From Microbacterium sp. W4I4 (GTDB lineage: Bacteria; Actinomycetota; Actinomycetes; Actinomycetales; Microbacteriaceae): a DNA stretch of 64,000 bases. A program made the translations under genes and the position numbers. The notes below the pieces were generated by a model. The model had not been told where the DNA came from, did not search any database, and worked only from the letters and a program-made list of their open reading frames with translations. Location of the stretch: the NCBI RefSeq assembly GCF_030816235.1, contig NZ_JAUSXT010000001.1, forward strand, positions 1-64,000, given 5' to 3'. Each line of letters opens with the position of its first letter. Within the stretch, counting starts at the first letter, position 1. Positions 42,983-51,049 of the stretch are shown piece by piece.

Positions 42983-43030
42983 GGACCATGCGGACTCCCA
43001 TCGCCCGTCAATGGGACCAGAAGGGGACCA
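42983..43030 (+). other. Candidate recombinase arm-site cluster, right end of island 1
   Basis: GGACCA occurs at 42983, 43014 and 43025, the last two as GGGACCAGAAGGGGACCA. It mirrors the TGGTCC cluster at the left end. The remaining bases 42913-43123 hold no credible gene. Confidence 0.5.
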
Positions 43031-43123
43031 GAACCATGAGATCCATGCATCTCGTGACGTGCTCCGCATGACCTGAACCGCAGAACTACGCGGAAGCGGC
43101 ACCAGATTACGAAGTTTGGACGC

Positions 43124-43166
43124 CTGGGGGTCAAGGGGTCACAGGTTCAAATCCTGTCAGCCCGAC
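43124..43166 (+). repeat. Middle att copy between islands 1 and 2
   Basis: 42 of 43 bases match the tRNA 3' part at 36190-36232 (one A for G at 43141). The rest of the tRNA is missing, so it is an att site and not a gene. Confidence 0.92.
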
Positions 43167-43170
43167 TTTA

Positions 43171-43206
43171 AGGTCGGAATCCGCGAGAAATCAAGGATTC
43201 CGACCT
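43171..43206 (+). terminator. Terminator after the middle att copy
   Basis: AGGTCGGAATCC (43171-43182) pairs perfectly with 43195-43206, followed by CTTTC. It starts four bases after the att copy. Confidence 0.8.
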
Positions 43207-43469
43207 CTTTCATGGGGCGTTGGTATCAACATGTAGTGGGCGTCAACGGGCGGTGTGCGGCGGCGGATCGGTGTTTCAAGGATGCGCTCAATCCCTCTGC
43301 GAGTGGCGGCGTGATCTACGAAAGAGCAGGCGGCGGGGTCTCTGCACGGGACAGCGTTGCCGGAGAAGGCGCTGAGATGCCACGCGGGCGGCGGGTACTC
43401 GGGGCGGGCTGTGGGGACACGGTGACACTCCTCGTCGGGTGGATGCCATATCGCTGCGGAGATACACCT
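43207..43469. other. Island 2 left segment, no recognised gene
   Basis: No open frame here has a plausible start and recognisable content; an open frame running through the att copy is not credible. TGGTATCAACAT at 43221-43232 is repeated at 44903-44914, near the other end of island 2. Confidence 0.5.
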
Positions 43470-43565
43470 GGGAGGGCAGAGGCTGTCGTCTAACGGCGGA
43501 ACTCAATACGTGCGGGTAAACGGACACATCACGCTACTGGGAACGCTTAAATCGCAGACTAGCGG
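43470..43565 (+). repeat. Imperfect direct repeat, left copy, flanking TIR gene
   Basis: Centred on CGTCTAACGGCG (43482-43493) and including AACTC, GGGT, and GCTTA..TCGCAG downstream. The same pattern lies after the TIR gene at 44773-44872. Extent is approximate. Confidence 0.6.
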
Positions 43566-43600
43566 GCCAAGCGGCCTACCCGCTCCGCTACGCTGCGAGC

Positions 43601-44734
43601 ATGGCATCCAATGACGGCTTCTGGTCCTATGTTCACAATGACGACGACGCATCATTCGGCAAGATCGTGCAGCTGGGGCGTGATCTGAAAAGTCAGTACG
43701 AGATGGTTACTGGCACGAGCGTCGAGTTGTTCCTTGACCGGGACTCATTGGCGTGGGGAGACGCGTGGGAGTCGGTCATCCACAGCAACCTCGGTACCGT
43801 CGCCTTCTTCATCCCCGTCATCACGCCGGCTTACTTCAAGAGCGCGGCATGCCGGGCGGAGCTTGAACGCTTCGCCGAGCGTACGTCCAAGGAAGGACTG
43901 AAGGGGCTGTTGCTTCCGATTCTGTGGGTGCCGAGCAGTGAACTCGATGAAGAAGCCTCGACAGATCCGCTCGTACAGATCGTCAAGGATCGCCAGTGGG
44001 AGGACTGGACGTACTTGCGTCACGACGAGCGTGGATCTTCCGAGTACAGCAAGACGCTCGAGAAGATGGCGAAGCGCATTCAGCGGGCCAACGAAGCAGC
44101 CGACCTCGCCGAAGCCGCTGCGCTTCCTGAGAGTGACGACGCGGCGGACGGCGACGAGGCGGACGACGAACCCGGGCGTCTCGAGAAGCTCGCTGAGATG
44201 GAAGAGAACGTAAACCTCTGGATGGATGACATTGTCGAGGCGAACGAGGGCTTGAAGCAGATGGGGGAGATCGCACAGGCCCGCACCGCTGAAATGAATG
44301 TGGATCCCCGGGCGAGGACTTTCGCAGGAAGGCTCACGCTCGTTCGACAGATTGCAGGCGAACTGCAGGCACCCGCGGATCGGATCAAGGAAGCGGGAAT
44401 CGCCTTCGCGATGAAGGTGTCTGCCGTCGACGAGGGGGTGCGTATCATCATCGATTCCGCGCCCGAAGAGATTGCCGCTGATCCGGAGGCGATCGAGCAG
44501 TTCAGGTCGTTCTTCAACCAGCTGCGCGATCTCGACGCGGTGACGACCACCGTTGACAGTCAACTGTCTGGCTTCGTCTCATCGATCGCTCCCTTGCAGA
44601 AGCAGTCGCGCGACATGAAGAAGCCGGTCGAGGCCGCAACGGTGGGCGTGACGCGCATTCAGGCAGCGATCGGCATCATCCACGACTGGATCGCCCTCAT
44701 CGATTCGGCGGAGATCCCGGACGAGGAAGAGTAA
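43601..44734 (+). CDS. TIR-domain protein with long helical C-terminal part
   Basis: 377 residues. Residues ~5-150 are a TIR domain: FWSYVHNDDD, ELFLDRDSLAWGDAWE, TVAFFIPVITPAYFKSAAC and the likely NADase glutamate in CRAELERF (~87). An acidic linker (~165-195) leads to a ~180-residue helical domain (LEEN..., QIAGELQAPADRIKEAG, ...). Architecture fits a single-gene TIR defence protein in which the C-terminal part senses infection or oligomerises. It is the only gene in island 2 and is flanked by imperfect direct repeats. No clear ribosome-binding site, so it may be leaderless or weakly translated. Confidence 0.8.
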   Translation: MASNDGFWSYVHNDDDASFGKIVQLGRDLKSQYEMVTGTSVELFLDRDSLAWGDAWESVIHSNLGTVAFFIPVITPAYFKSAACRAELERFAERTSKEGLKGLLLPILWVPSSELDEEASTDPLVQIVKDRQWEDWTYLRHDERGSSEYSKTLEKMAKRIQRANEAADLAEAAALPESDDAADGDEADDEPGRLEKLAEMEENVNLWMDDIVEANEGLKQMGEIAQARTAEMNVDPRARTFAGRLTLVRQIAGELQAPADRIKEAGIAFAMKVSAVDEGVRIIIDSAPEEIAADPEAIEQFRSFFNQLRDLDAVTTTVDSQLSGFVSSIAPLQKQSRDMKKPVEAATVGVTRIQAAIGIIHDWIALIDSAEIPDEEE

Positions 44735-44772
44735 TCGTCAAGGCCATCGATGGCGAACGTTTGGTGCGTATC

Positions 44773-44872
44773 AGGCGGGCGCAGGCCGCCGTCTAACGGC
44801 GTAACTCGACGCATATGGGTGACGATGCGGGTAGTGGGTGTGACCGCTTAGGTCGCAGTGAAGCGATGAACG
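44773..44872 (+). repeat. Imperfect direct repeat, right copy, flanking TIR gene
   Basis: Second copy of the 43470-43565 element: CGTCTAACGGCG, AACTC, GGGT and GCTTAGGTCGCAG are shared. Similarity is patchy and was judged by eye. Confidence 0.6.
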
Positions 44873-44977
44873 TAACGCGTCGGTCGGGATAGCCTCAACA
44901 GGTGGTATCAACATCGGAGCATGAAACCGCCATAGCCCGGCAAAATCGCGGAATCTCGCTCATCTTCAGCCCTAGAG

Positions 44978-44998
44978 TCAAATCCTGTCAGCCCGACA
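44978..44998 (+). repeat. Distal att remnant
   Basis: 21 bases identical to 36213-36233 (the end of tRNA-Pro and two bases beyond). It marks the right end of island 2 and the original chromosomal flank. Confidence 0.88.
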
Positions 44999-45000
44999 AA

Positions 45001-45033
45001 AAGCCCCGGTGAGAGAATCTCTCACCGGGGCTT
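45001..45033 (+). terminator. Probable ancestral tRNA-Pro terminator
   Basis: A 15-bp perfect stem (AAGCCCCGGTGAGAG pairs with 45019-45033) around a 3-base loop, two bases after the distal att remnant. Bases 45034-45396 contain no gene I can recognise. Confidence 0.85.
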
Positions 45034-45396
45034 CGTCGTTTCCACAGCTCGCTTGAGCAGTTCGGAAGCATCCGAAGGCAGTTGCCGCAGCCATACGGGA
45101 TGCCCCGGGCAGAGGCCGCTGTCACAGACCCCGACGTGGAGCGCGCTTGACCTCTCGCCGCGACCTCTTCCGCTCCGAGTCGGGGCGCTCCGACGCGGCG
45201 GAGCCGAACGACCTGGCGTCGAGCCGGACGAACTCGATCTCACAGCCTGCCGGGCATGGGCTTCTTGTGATCGGGAGCACGTTCCATGCGAGAACGTGAA
45301 CAGCAAGAGGCGCATCATGCGATCCCGCGAACGCCTGACGAGGTCGTATCGGACGATCGAGCGCGGGCGGTCACCGATCTGACGGAAGGGGAGGCC

Positions 45397-46068
45397 ATGC
45401 GGCAGATGAGCTCGGCTGATTCGTCGGGAGACCGGAAGAAGCGCGTCATGATCTTCCGGGAGATCTCCGCCTCGCTGCCGGACCTGTTCTCGACCGACGA
45501 GCAGATCCGGGACTGGATGGCCGCGGCGCACACCTCCGAGACGCGGGTGCGGATCCGGCGGTGGGCGACGATCGAGGCCATCGGCATGACGACGCTCCTC
45601 GTCGGCTTCACGCTCGCCATCCTGGCCATGATCGCCTCCATCGCGTTGGCTGTGTGGGCCGGGATCACCGGCATCGACACCCTGAGTCTGTTCTGGGGGG
45701 TCTGGGGCGTCACGACCGGCGTCACCGCGTGCGGCGTCACCACGCATCTGATCGCCACCCGGCGGCGGGTGGCAGCCTGTTTCGCGGACGGGCACGTCTC
45801 CGTCGGCACACTGGAGCGGGCGATCGAGCATCCCGGAGGCGGAGACGACACGACCTGGTATGACCTGCGGATCAGTGCCAGTCTGGCCGACGGGACGCCG
45901 CTGCGCCGACGGCTGCACGTCGAAAGCGGGAGGCTCGAGCGCCGTGTCGGAGGTCGCATGTGGTTCCGACACAACTCGCTCGACCCGGACGCGCTGGACG
46001 ACGTCCACTTCGTCGGTTGGATCGACAAGAAGTCGCCGCGTGCGCCCCGCGAGAGGGGCAGCCGATGA
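45397..46068 (+). CDS. Two-TM membrane protein, unknown function
   Basis: 223 residues. Two hydrophobic helices (~60-85 and ~95-120) and a soluble C-terminal domain with a beta-rich pattern (TWYDLRISASLADGTPLRRR). The ATG at 45397 has a strong GGAAGGGGAG site; an in-frame ATG at 45286 would add 37 residues. Overlaps the next start (ATGA). First chromosomal gene after the islands. Confidence 0.65.
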   Translation: MRQMSSADSSGDRKKRVMIFREISASLPDLFSTDEQIRDWMAAAHTSETRVRIRRWATIEAIGMTTLLVGFTLAILAMIASIALAVWAGITGIDTLSLFWGVWGVTTGVTACGVTTHLIATRRRVAACFADGHVSVGTLERAIEHPGGGDDTTWYDLRISASLADGTPLRRRLHVESGRLERRVGGRMWFRHNSLDPDALDDVHFVGWIDKKSPRAPRERGSR

Positions 46069-46307
46069 ATGAGTGGATCAAGACGACGACCCGTACACAC
46101 GTCGGCGTCGGGGCCGTCGGTCTGTTCGGGATAGCGGGCTTCGGTATATGGATGCAGACCGGCGGATCGCTCCCGGCGCTCGATCGCATCCCAGGGTCGG
46201 TGCAGGTGATGTTCAACACCGATGACGCCGATGGTCGTCAGAGCCTCTGTCGCGATCAGGACGCTGAACCAGACCCGCAACTGCTGGAGAATCCGTCTGG
46301 CAGTTGA
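46065..46307 (+). CDS. Small single-TM protein
   Basis: 80 residues with one membrane helix (GVGAVGLFGIAGFGIWM). No recognisable domain. Coupled to the upstream membrane protein by a four-base overlap. It could be a truncated gene, as the C-terminal third looks unstructured. Confidence 0.5.
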   Translation: MNEWIKTTTRTHVGVGAVGLFGIAGFGIWMQTGGSLPALDRIPGSVQVMFNTDDADGRQSLCRDQDAEPDPQLLENPSGS

Positions 46308-46467
46308 GAAGCATCCGGACCCCGCCTCAGACCTCACGGTCGGCGGGGGGTCTTCTGTCTCATCCCGAACTCACAGCCCACTCATACTCTCGCGGGACCA
46401 ATCCGGGGGACTGCCGCGTTATCCCCTATGACGCCGCAGCCAGCGACGCCGACGAAGGAGAGAGAGC

Positions 46468-46938
46468 ATGTCGCACGAGTACAGCAAGACCCCCGAGGCG
46501 CTGAGCCGTCTCACCGCGCACCAGTACGACGTCACGCAGAACGGTGGCACGGAGCCGGCGTTCCGCAACGAGTACTGGGACAACCACGAGGACGGCATCT
46601 ACGTCGACGTGGTCTCCGGACAGCCGTTGTTCTCGTCGATCGACAAGTTCGAGAGCGGCACGGGCTGGCCGAGCTTCACCAGGCCGATCGAGGCGGATGC
46701 CGTCCGCGCGAAGAACGACTACTCGCACGGGATGATCCGCACCGAGGTCCTCTCGGTCGGAGCGGAGAGCCACCTCGGTCACCTCTTCGACGACGGGCCG
46801 GCTGCGGCCGGCGGGCAGCGGTACTGCATGAACTCCGCATCGTTGCGCTTCGTGCCTGCGTCGGAGCTCGATGCAGAGGGATACGGACAGTTCCGGGCGC
46901 AGTTCGAGGCGGCCGGAGACGAGGAGAAGGCATCATGA
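46468..46938 (+). CDS. msrB: Peptide methionine-(R)-S-oxide reductase
   Basis: 156 residues. MsrB motifs [25 protein letters not shown] and the catalytic cysteine in RYCMNSASL are all present; the zinc-binding CxxC pairs of some MsrB proteins are absent. It repairs oxidised methionine. AGGAGAGAGAG precedes the ATG. The stop overlaps the following msrA start (ATGA). Confidence 0.94.
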   Translation: MSHEYSKTPEALSRLTAHQYDVTQNGGTEPAFRNEYWDNHEDGIYVDVVSGQPLFSSIDKFESGTGWPSFTRPIEADAVRAKNDYSHGMIRTEVLSVGAESHLGHLFDDGPAAAGGQRYCMNSASLRFVPASELDAEGYGQFRAQFEAAGDEEKAS

Positions 46939-47484
46939 CAAGCGGAATCGACGACAGCGGAGAGATCACCCGCGACCCCGGGACCGAGACCGCCGTCCTG
47001 GGCGGGCGGCTGCTTCTGGGGACTGGAGGATCTGATCCGCCGTCAGCCCGGCGTGCTCGACACGCGGGTGGGCTACACCGGCGGCGACAACGACCACGCG
47101 ACCTACCGCAACCACTCCGGCCACGCGGAGGCGGTCGAGATCGTCTTCGATCCCACTGAGACGACCTACCGCGACATCCTGGCCTTCTTCTTCCAGGTGC
47201 ACGACCCGTCGACGAAGAATCGTCAGGGCAACGACGTGGGCACGAGCTACCGCTCCGCGATCTTCCCGCTCACCCCCGAGCAGGAGACCGTGGCGCGCGA
47301 CACGATCGCGGACGTGGATGCCTCCGGCCTGTGGCCCGGCCGCGCCGTGACCACGATCGAGCAGCCCGGACCCTTCTGGGAGGCGGAGTCGGAGCATCAG
47401 GATTATCTGATCACCTACCCGAACGGGTACACCTGCCACTTCGTCCGCCCGGACTGGGTGCTGCCTCGTCGCGCAGCGGCCTGA
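46935..47484 (+). pseudogene. msrA: Peptide methionine-(S)-S-oxide reductase, frameshifted
   Basis: The reading frame from ATG 46935 runs through TETAVLGG and is then thrown out of frame in GGCGGGCGGC at 47001-47010. Removing one G gives [19 protein letters not shown], the MsrA active-site motif with catalytic Cys, followed by [20 protein letters not shown] and the rest of a normal enzyme of about 182 residues. As written, only a fragment from GTG 47053, lacking the catalytic Cys, could be made. Either a true mutation or a one-base sequencing error. Confidence 0.88.
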
Positions 47485-47496
47485 GCAACGCGGCCT

Positions 47497-47537
47497 GACC
47501 GCCGCTGTCCGACTGCCGCTGTCGGACAGCGGCGGTC
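47497..47537. terminator. Bidirectional terminator hairpin
   Basis: A 16-bp perfect stem (GACCGCCGCTGTCCGA at 47497-47512 pairs with 47522-47537) with a 9-base loop, between msrA and the convergent tetR-type gene. Confidence 0.75.
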
Positions 47538-47564
47538 GGACCGTGCATCTCTCGACGCCACCGC

Positions 47565-48182
47565 TCAGTGCCCGACGGCTCTTCGGATCATGCTCATCAG
47601 CGCTTCAGTGAGCGCGGGCAGGTCACTGTCGTCGACGTCCTGCGACATGAGCCAGACATCCATGGCCTCGCCCATGCCCATCACGACGGCGATCAGCAGG
47701 GAGGGTGGGACGTCATCGCGCACCGCTCCGATCCGTTGGCCGGTGGCGAGCACCTGCGCGACCCAGGGGGAGGAGGACTGCTCCAGCTCCTCCCTTGCCT
47801 GCTGTGACGCCGGACTCTTCGCCGCCGCGGCCCAGCCGCGCAGCATGGCCGCCAGTTGCGGTGAAGCGGCGAGCACTCGCATCAGCCGGAGGTAGTAGTC
47901 GCTCAGAATCGACCAGAACGCGTCGGCATCGCCCGAATCCAGATCGGGAAGCGGACCGACCTGCTCGAACAGCCCGGCAAGACCCGACTGCGCGACGTAG
48001 GCGTACAGGTCCTCCTTGCCGTCGAAGTAGTAGTACATCGACCCCTTCGAGATGCCGGCGGCATCGATCACCCGATTGAGCGATGCGTCATGGAACCCTC
48101 GTGTCGCGAACTCGTCGAGGGCCGCCTGGACGATCGCCTGCTGCTGAGCGGCGGGCAATCGGGTGAATCGGGGACGGACCAT
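47565..48182 (-). CDS. TetR-family regulator
   Basis: 205 residues. N-terminal helix-turn-helix (IVQAALDEFATRGFHDASLN, then AAGISKGSMYYYFDGKEDLY) and an all-helical ligand domain. ATG at 48182 gives MVRPRFTRL; an upstream in-frame ATG lies within the neighbouring gene. It starts four bases after the FAD monooxygenase stop and is expected to control that operon through the palindrome at 49395-49424. Confidence 0.9.
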   Translation of the reverse strand: MVRPRFTRLPAAQQQAIVQAALDEFATRGFHDASLNRVIDAAGISKGSMYYYFDGKEDLYAYVAQSGLAGLFEQVGPLPDLDSGDADAFWSILSDYYLRLMRVLAASPQLAAMLRGWAAAAKSPASQQAREELEQSSSPWVAQVLATGQRIGAVRDDVPPSLLIAVVMGMGEAMDVWLMSQDVDDSDLPALTEALMSMIRRAVGH

Positions 48183-48186
48183 TCCC

Positions 48187-49371
48187 TCAGTGTGCCGGAG
48201 TCTGCTCGGGGAACGCCGGAAGCTCGACGCGATCATGGAAGCTCCGGCCCATCACGATGTCGCCGATCTTCGGCAGTCCCATCAGCTTCATCGCCGAATT
48301 CCTCACGAGAAGCTGGAACCTGTTCTTCGGCGCGAATGCCACACCCAAGCCCCGTGCTGCATCCTGCTTGGACCGGATCAGCGGCATCAGACGCTCCTCG
48401 TAACGGGCGAACGCCTCCCGGTGGTCGCTCGTTCGGGCGAGCTCCGCAGCCAGCGTGTACGCCTCCACCATCGCCAGTGCCGAGCCCTGGCCCGCCAGGA
48501 ACGACGGACATGCGCCGGCATCGCCCACCAGAGCGATGCGACCGGTCGACCACGACGGCATCCGGATCTGGCTGACAGCATCGAAGTAGAAGTTCTTCGC
48601 ATCGCTCATGGCAGCGAGCATCTGCGGAACCTCCCACCCCTTGTCGCCCAGCTTCAGGCGCAGCAGGCTCTCCTGTTCCGCGCGCTCGGTCGGCACCTCG
48701 CCGTCGTACCGGAGGCTGAACAGGAGCAGCGTGGCGTCATCGCGGAAGGATAGGCGGATCGCCTGGAATCCGACATCGGCATGCATCATCGCGACGAGCT
48801 CGTCCCGCTCTGGATACTGATCCACGTCGATCGCGGCCACCACCATGCCGAGATACTTCTCGAACTGCTCCTCCGGTCCGAAGGCGAGCTTGCGCACCCG
48901 CGAGTGCAGGCCGTCCGCTCCGATGACGAGATCGAAGTGACGGGTCACTCCACTCTCGAAGGCGACCTCGACGCGCTGGCCGTCATCGACGACGTCTTGC
49001 ACGGTGTCGCCGAGCATCAGCTCCGCTGCGCCTCCGAGGGATTCGTAGATGACAGCGGCCAGATCCGTGCGCGGGATGCTCAGATACCGCTCGTTCGACT
49101 CGATCACCGATTCCGGATCGAGCGATGCGATCCTTCGGCCGTTCCGATCGACCGCTCTCGCCTCGGTGAACACGTAGCCGCGCCTGCACAGTTCGGGCAC
49201 GATGCCCATTCGCTCCGCCACATCGAAACCGGCGCCCCAGAAATCGACCAGATAGCCGCCGCTGCGCAACGTCGGGGCGTGTTCCACGATGGTGACCTCG
49301 TGTCCTGACCTGTTCAACCAGAACGCCAGGGTCGGGCCGGCGATCCCGGCCCCCACGATCAGGATCTTCAT
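48187..49371 (-). CDS. FAD-dependent monooxygenase, PHBH/TetX-like
   Basis: 394 residues. FAD-binding GAGIAGPTLAFWLNRSGHEV at the N terminus, the DG motif in IGADGLHSRVRKLAFG, and the second FAD motif GRIALVGDAGACPSFLAGQG. Aromatic-compound or drug-inactivating hydroxylase of the TetX/PHBH group. First gene of an operon with the TetR regulator, so it probably detoxifies the regulator's ligand. Substrate unknown. Confidence 0.9.
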   Translation of the reverse strand: MKILIVGAGIAGPTLAFWLNRSGHEVTIVEHAPTLRSGGYLVDFWGAGFDVAERMGIVPELCRRGYVFTEARAVDRNGRRIASLDPESVIESNERYLSIPRTDLAAVIYESLGGAAELMLGDTVQDVVDDGQRVEVAFESGVTRHFDLVIGADGLHSRVRKLAFGPEEQFEKYLGMVVAAIDVDQYPERDELVAMMHADVGFQAIRLSFRDDATLLLFSLRYDGEVPTERAEQESLLRLKLGDKGWEVPQMLAAMSDAKNFYFDAVSQIRMPSWSTGRIALVGDAGACPSFLAGQGSALAMVEAYTLAAELARTSDHREAFARYEERLMPLIRSKQDAARGLGVAFAPKNRFQLLVRNSAMKLMGLPKIGDIVMGRSFHDRVELPAFPEQTPAH

Positions 49372-49394
49372 GGCGTATCCTTCCCAATCAATGA

Positions 49395-49424
49395 TTAGAC
49401 CACCAGTTTAGACTGATGGTCTAA
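49395..49424. promoter_or_regulatory. TetR-type operator palindrome
   Basis: Two 13-base arms, TTAGACCACCAGT and ACTGATGGTCTAA, match as an inverted repeat with one mismatch around TTAG. It lies 24 bases upstream of the monooxygenase start, where it would overlap the promoter. Confidence 0.8.
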
Positions 49425-49530
49425 AGACGTCAACGAGTCCGCCGTCGGTATCCCCATCACCCTCCCCGCGCAACCCGTTGCCTCCGCACGGGCAGGGGAG
49501 TAGGACAGAGGGCGAAGAGACAGACCGGAC

Positions 49531-50421
49531 ATGAGTTCGACGACCGGAGGAGTGATCCCGATGCCCGCCATCGCAGCCGCCACGCGACCCCTGATCCACT
49601 GGATCCAACGCCAGAAAGCACTGGATCCTCTTGGGGAGAAGGTGTCCGGGTGGGTGCACGCGGCCACCCGACCCAAGTCGGTGAAGAACGTGCTCTCCGG
49701 CTCCTGGCTCGGGCACCAGCTGCATCCGATGCTCACGGATCTGCCGATCGGAGCGTGGGGTGCGGCTGTTGCCCTCGATCTCACTGGAGGTGAGAAGACC
49801 GCGGCGCGCCGGCTCGTCGGGCTCGGGATCCTGGCATCCGCTCCGACGGCGCTCGCAGGAGCATCCGACTGGTCGGACACCTACGGCGAGGACAAGCGCG
49901 TCGGGCTCGTGCATGCCCTCGCAAACGCCTCGGCGAGCGCGCTGCAGACGACGTCCTGGCTGATGCGCCGACGCGGGCACCACATGGCCGGCGCAGCCCT
50001 GAGCCTCGTCGCACTCGGACTCACGCTCAGCTCCGCCTACCTGGGAGGTCATCTCTCCTTCGTCCGCGGCATCGGCGTCAACCGCACCGCCTTCCAGGAG
50101 CCCGCGGATTCGTGGACCGACGTCGCGACGGATGCCGAGATCACCGAAGGGACTCTGCGACGCGTCGAGGTCGACGGGGTGCCCGTGCTGCTGGTCAGGA
50201 CCGCGGGCACGGTCCGAGCCCTGTCGGCTGTGTGCACCCATGCCGGCGGGCCGCTCGACGAGGGCACCCTCGACGCGGACGGGTGCGTCACCTGCCCCTG
50301 GCACGGCAGCCGCTTCCGCCTGCAGGACGGCACGGTCGATCGCGGGCCGGCCAGCGTGCCCGAGACGTGCTGGGACGTGCGCGTCGACGACGGGCGCATC
50401 CTCGTGCGGCCCGCCGGCTGA
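49531..50421 (+). CDS. DUF2231 membrane domain fused to Rieske iron-sulfur domain
   Basis: 296 residues. The N-terminal ~180 residues hold four hydrophobic segments with the DUF2231 motif LGHQLHPMLTDLPIGAW. The C-terminal ~95 residues are a Rieske [2Fe-2S] domain with ligands in CTHAGGPL and CPWHGSRF. Likely a membrane-anchored electron-transfer protein. ATG 49531 or 49561. Divergent from the FAD monooxygenase operon. Confidence 0.9.
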   Translation: MSSTTGGVIPMPAIAAATRPLIHWIQRQKALDPLGEKVSGWVHAATRPKSVKNVLSGSWLGHQLHPMLTDLPIGAWGAAVALDLTGGEKTAARRLVGLGILASAPTALAGASDWSDTYGEDKRVGLVHALANASASALQTTSWLMRRRGHHMAGAALSLVALGLTLSSAYLGGHLSFVRGIGVNRTAFQEPADSWTDVATDAEITEGTLRRVEVDGVPVLLVRTAGTVRALSAVCTHAGGPLDEGTLDADGCVTCPWHGSRFRLQDGTVDRGPASVPETCWDVRVDDGRILVRPAG

Positions 50422-50597
50422 AGGGCCTGACCTCAGCGCATCACCGCCGCGGCCACGATCGCGCCGAGTTCGGCGGCGCGATCCAGGTGCGTGTCCGTCC
50501 GCGGCAGTATCCCCGTCCACCCAGACGCGGTCAAGCCCCTCGGAAGCTCACCGGCGCGGATCGTAGGTTCGTGACACCGACGAACAGGAGAGGCACG

Positions 50598-50750
50598 ATG
50601 AGCGATCCGTCGAACACGCAGGGGACCCCCGGACCGGACGAGGAAGCGGACGTCGCGTCGGGCGGCGCTCCGGAGAAGCCTGACGAGGTGCTGGAGGAGG
50701 AGACCACCGACGACGAGGGCAGGCCGCTGGAGAATCCTTCCGGCGGCTGA
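50598..50750 (+). CDS. Small acidic protein
   Basis: 50 residues, about one third Asp/Glu and rich in Pro and Gly, likely disordered (MSDPSNTQGTPGPDEEADVA...). ACAGGAGAGGCACG before the ATG is a good ribosome-binding site. Similar short acidic proteins are common and unassigned in Microbacterium. Bases 50422-50597 have nothing else clear. Confidence 0.65.
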   Translation: MSDPSNTQGTPGPDEEADVASGGAPEKPDEVLEEETTDDEGRPLENPSGG

Positions 50751-50765
50751 ACTCATCTGAACCCC

Positions 50766-50805
50766 TGACCCCCGCATCTGACCGAACGATCAGCTGCGGG
50801 GGTCA
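50766..50805 (+). terminator. Hairpin terminator after small acidic protein gene
   Basis: TGACCCCCGCA (50766-50776) pairs with TGCGGGGGTCA (50795-50805), 16 bases after the stop. Confidence 0.7.
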
Positions 50806-50851
50806 CGCGTCTGACCATTGAATCAATTCATTTCCGGTCTTGCGCGACTCG

Positions 50852-50857
50852 TACAAT
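50852..50857 (+). promoter_or_regulatory. Possible -10 box of the lyase gene
   Basis: TACAAT about 200 bases before the chosen start, implying a long 5' leader. The AT-rich TTGAATCAATTCATT at 50818-50832 upstream, with short inverted arms, may be a regulator site. Confidence 0.4.
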
Positions 50858-51049
50858 GCTGGCAGGATGACCGGAAAGCGGTTACCCAGTGAAGGTGCCG
50901 TCGGACCGTGGACGGTGACGTCGGGGTCCGAAACGAGAAGAGAGCCGCGGCGGCCGACAGGCCCGCGACTGCCCGAGACGAGCCCGCCGAAGGCATTATC
51001 CGGCGTGCCATGTCTCCGTGAAGATCATCGAGAAGCAAGGACGCAGAAG

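Noticed and set aside
43124..43166. Second tRNA-Pro gene
   Set aside because: Only the 3' part of the cloverleaf is present; the acceptor 5' strand and D-arm are missing.
43116..43493. 125-codon open frame across the middle att copy
   Set aside because: It reads through the tRNA fragment and a terminator hairpin, and the product has no recognisable pattern.
43470..44872. Repeats around the TIR gene as integron attC sites (GTCTAAC fits the RYYYAAC consensus)
   Set aside because: The partner GTTRRRY motif is missing in both copies, and no integron integrase is visible.
45034..45396. Possible leftward gene downstream of the islands
   Set aside because: The open frame lacks a good start and any recognised motif, and the rightward membrane protein with a strong ribosome-binding site lies opposite most of it.
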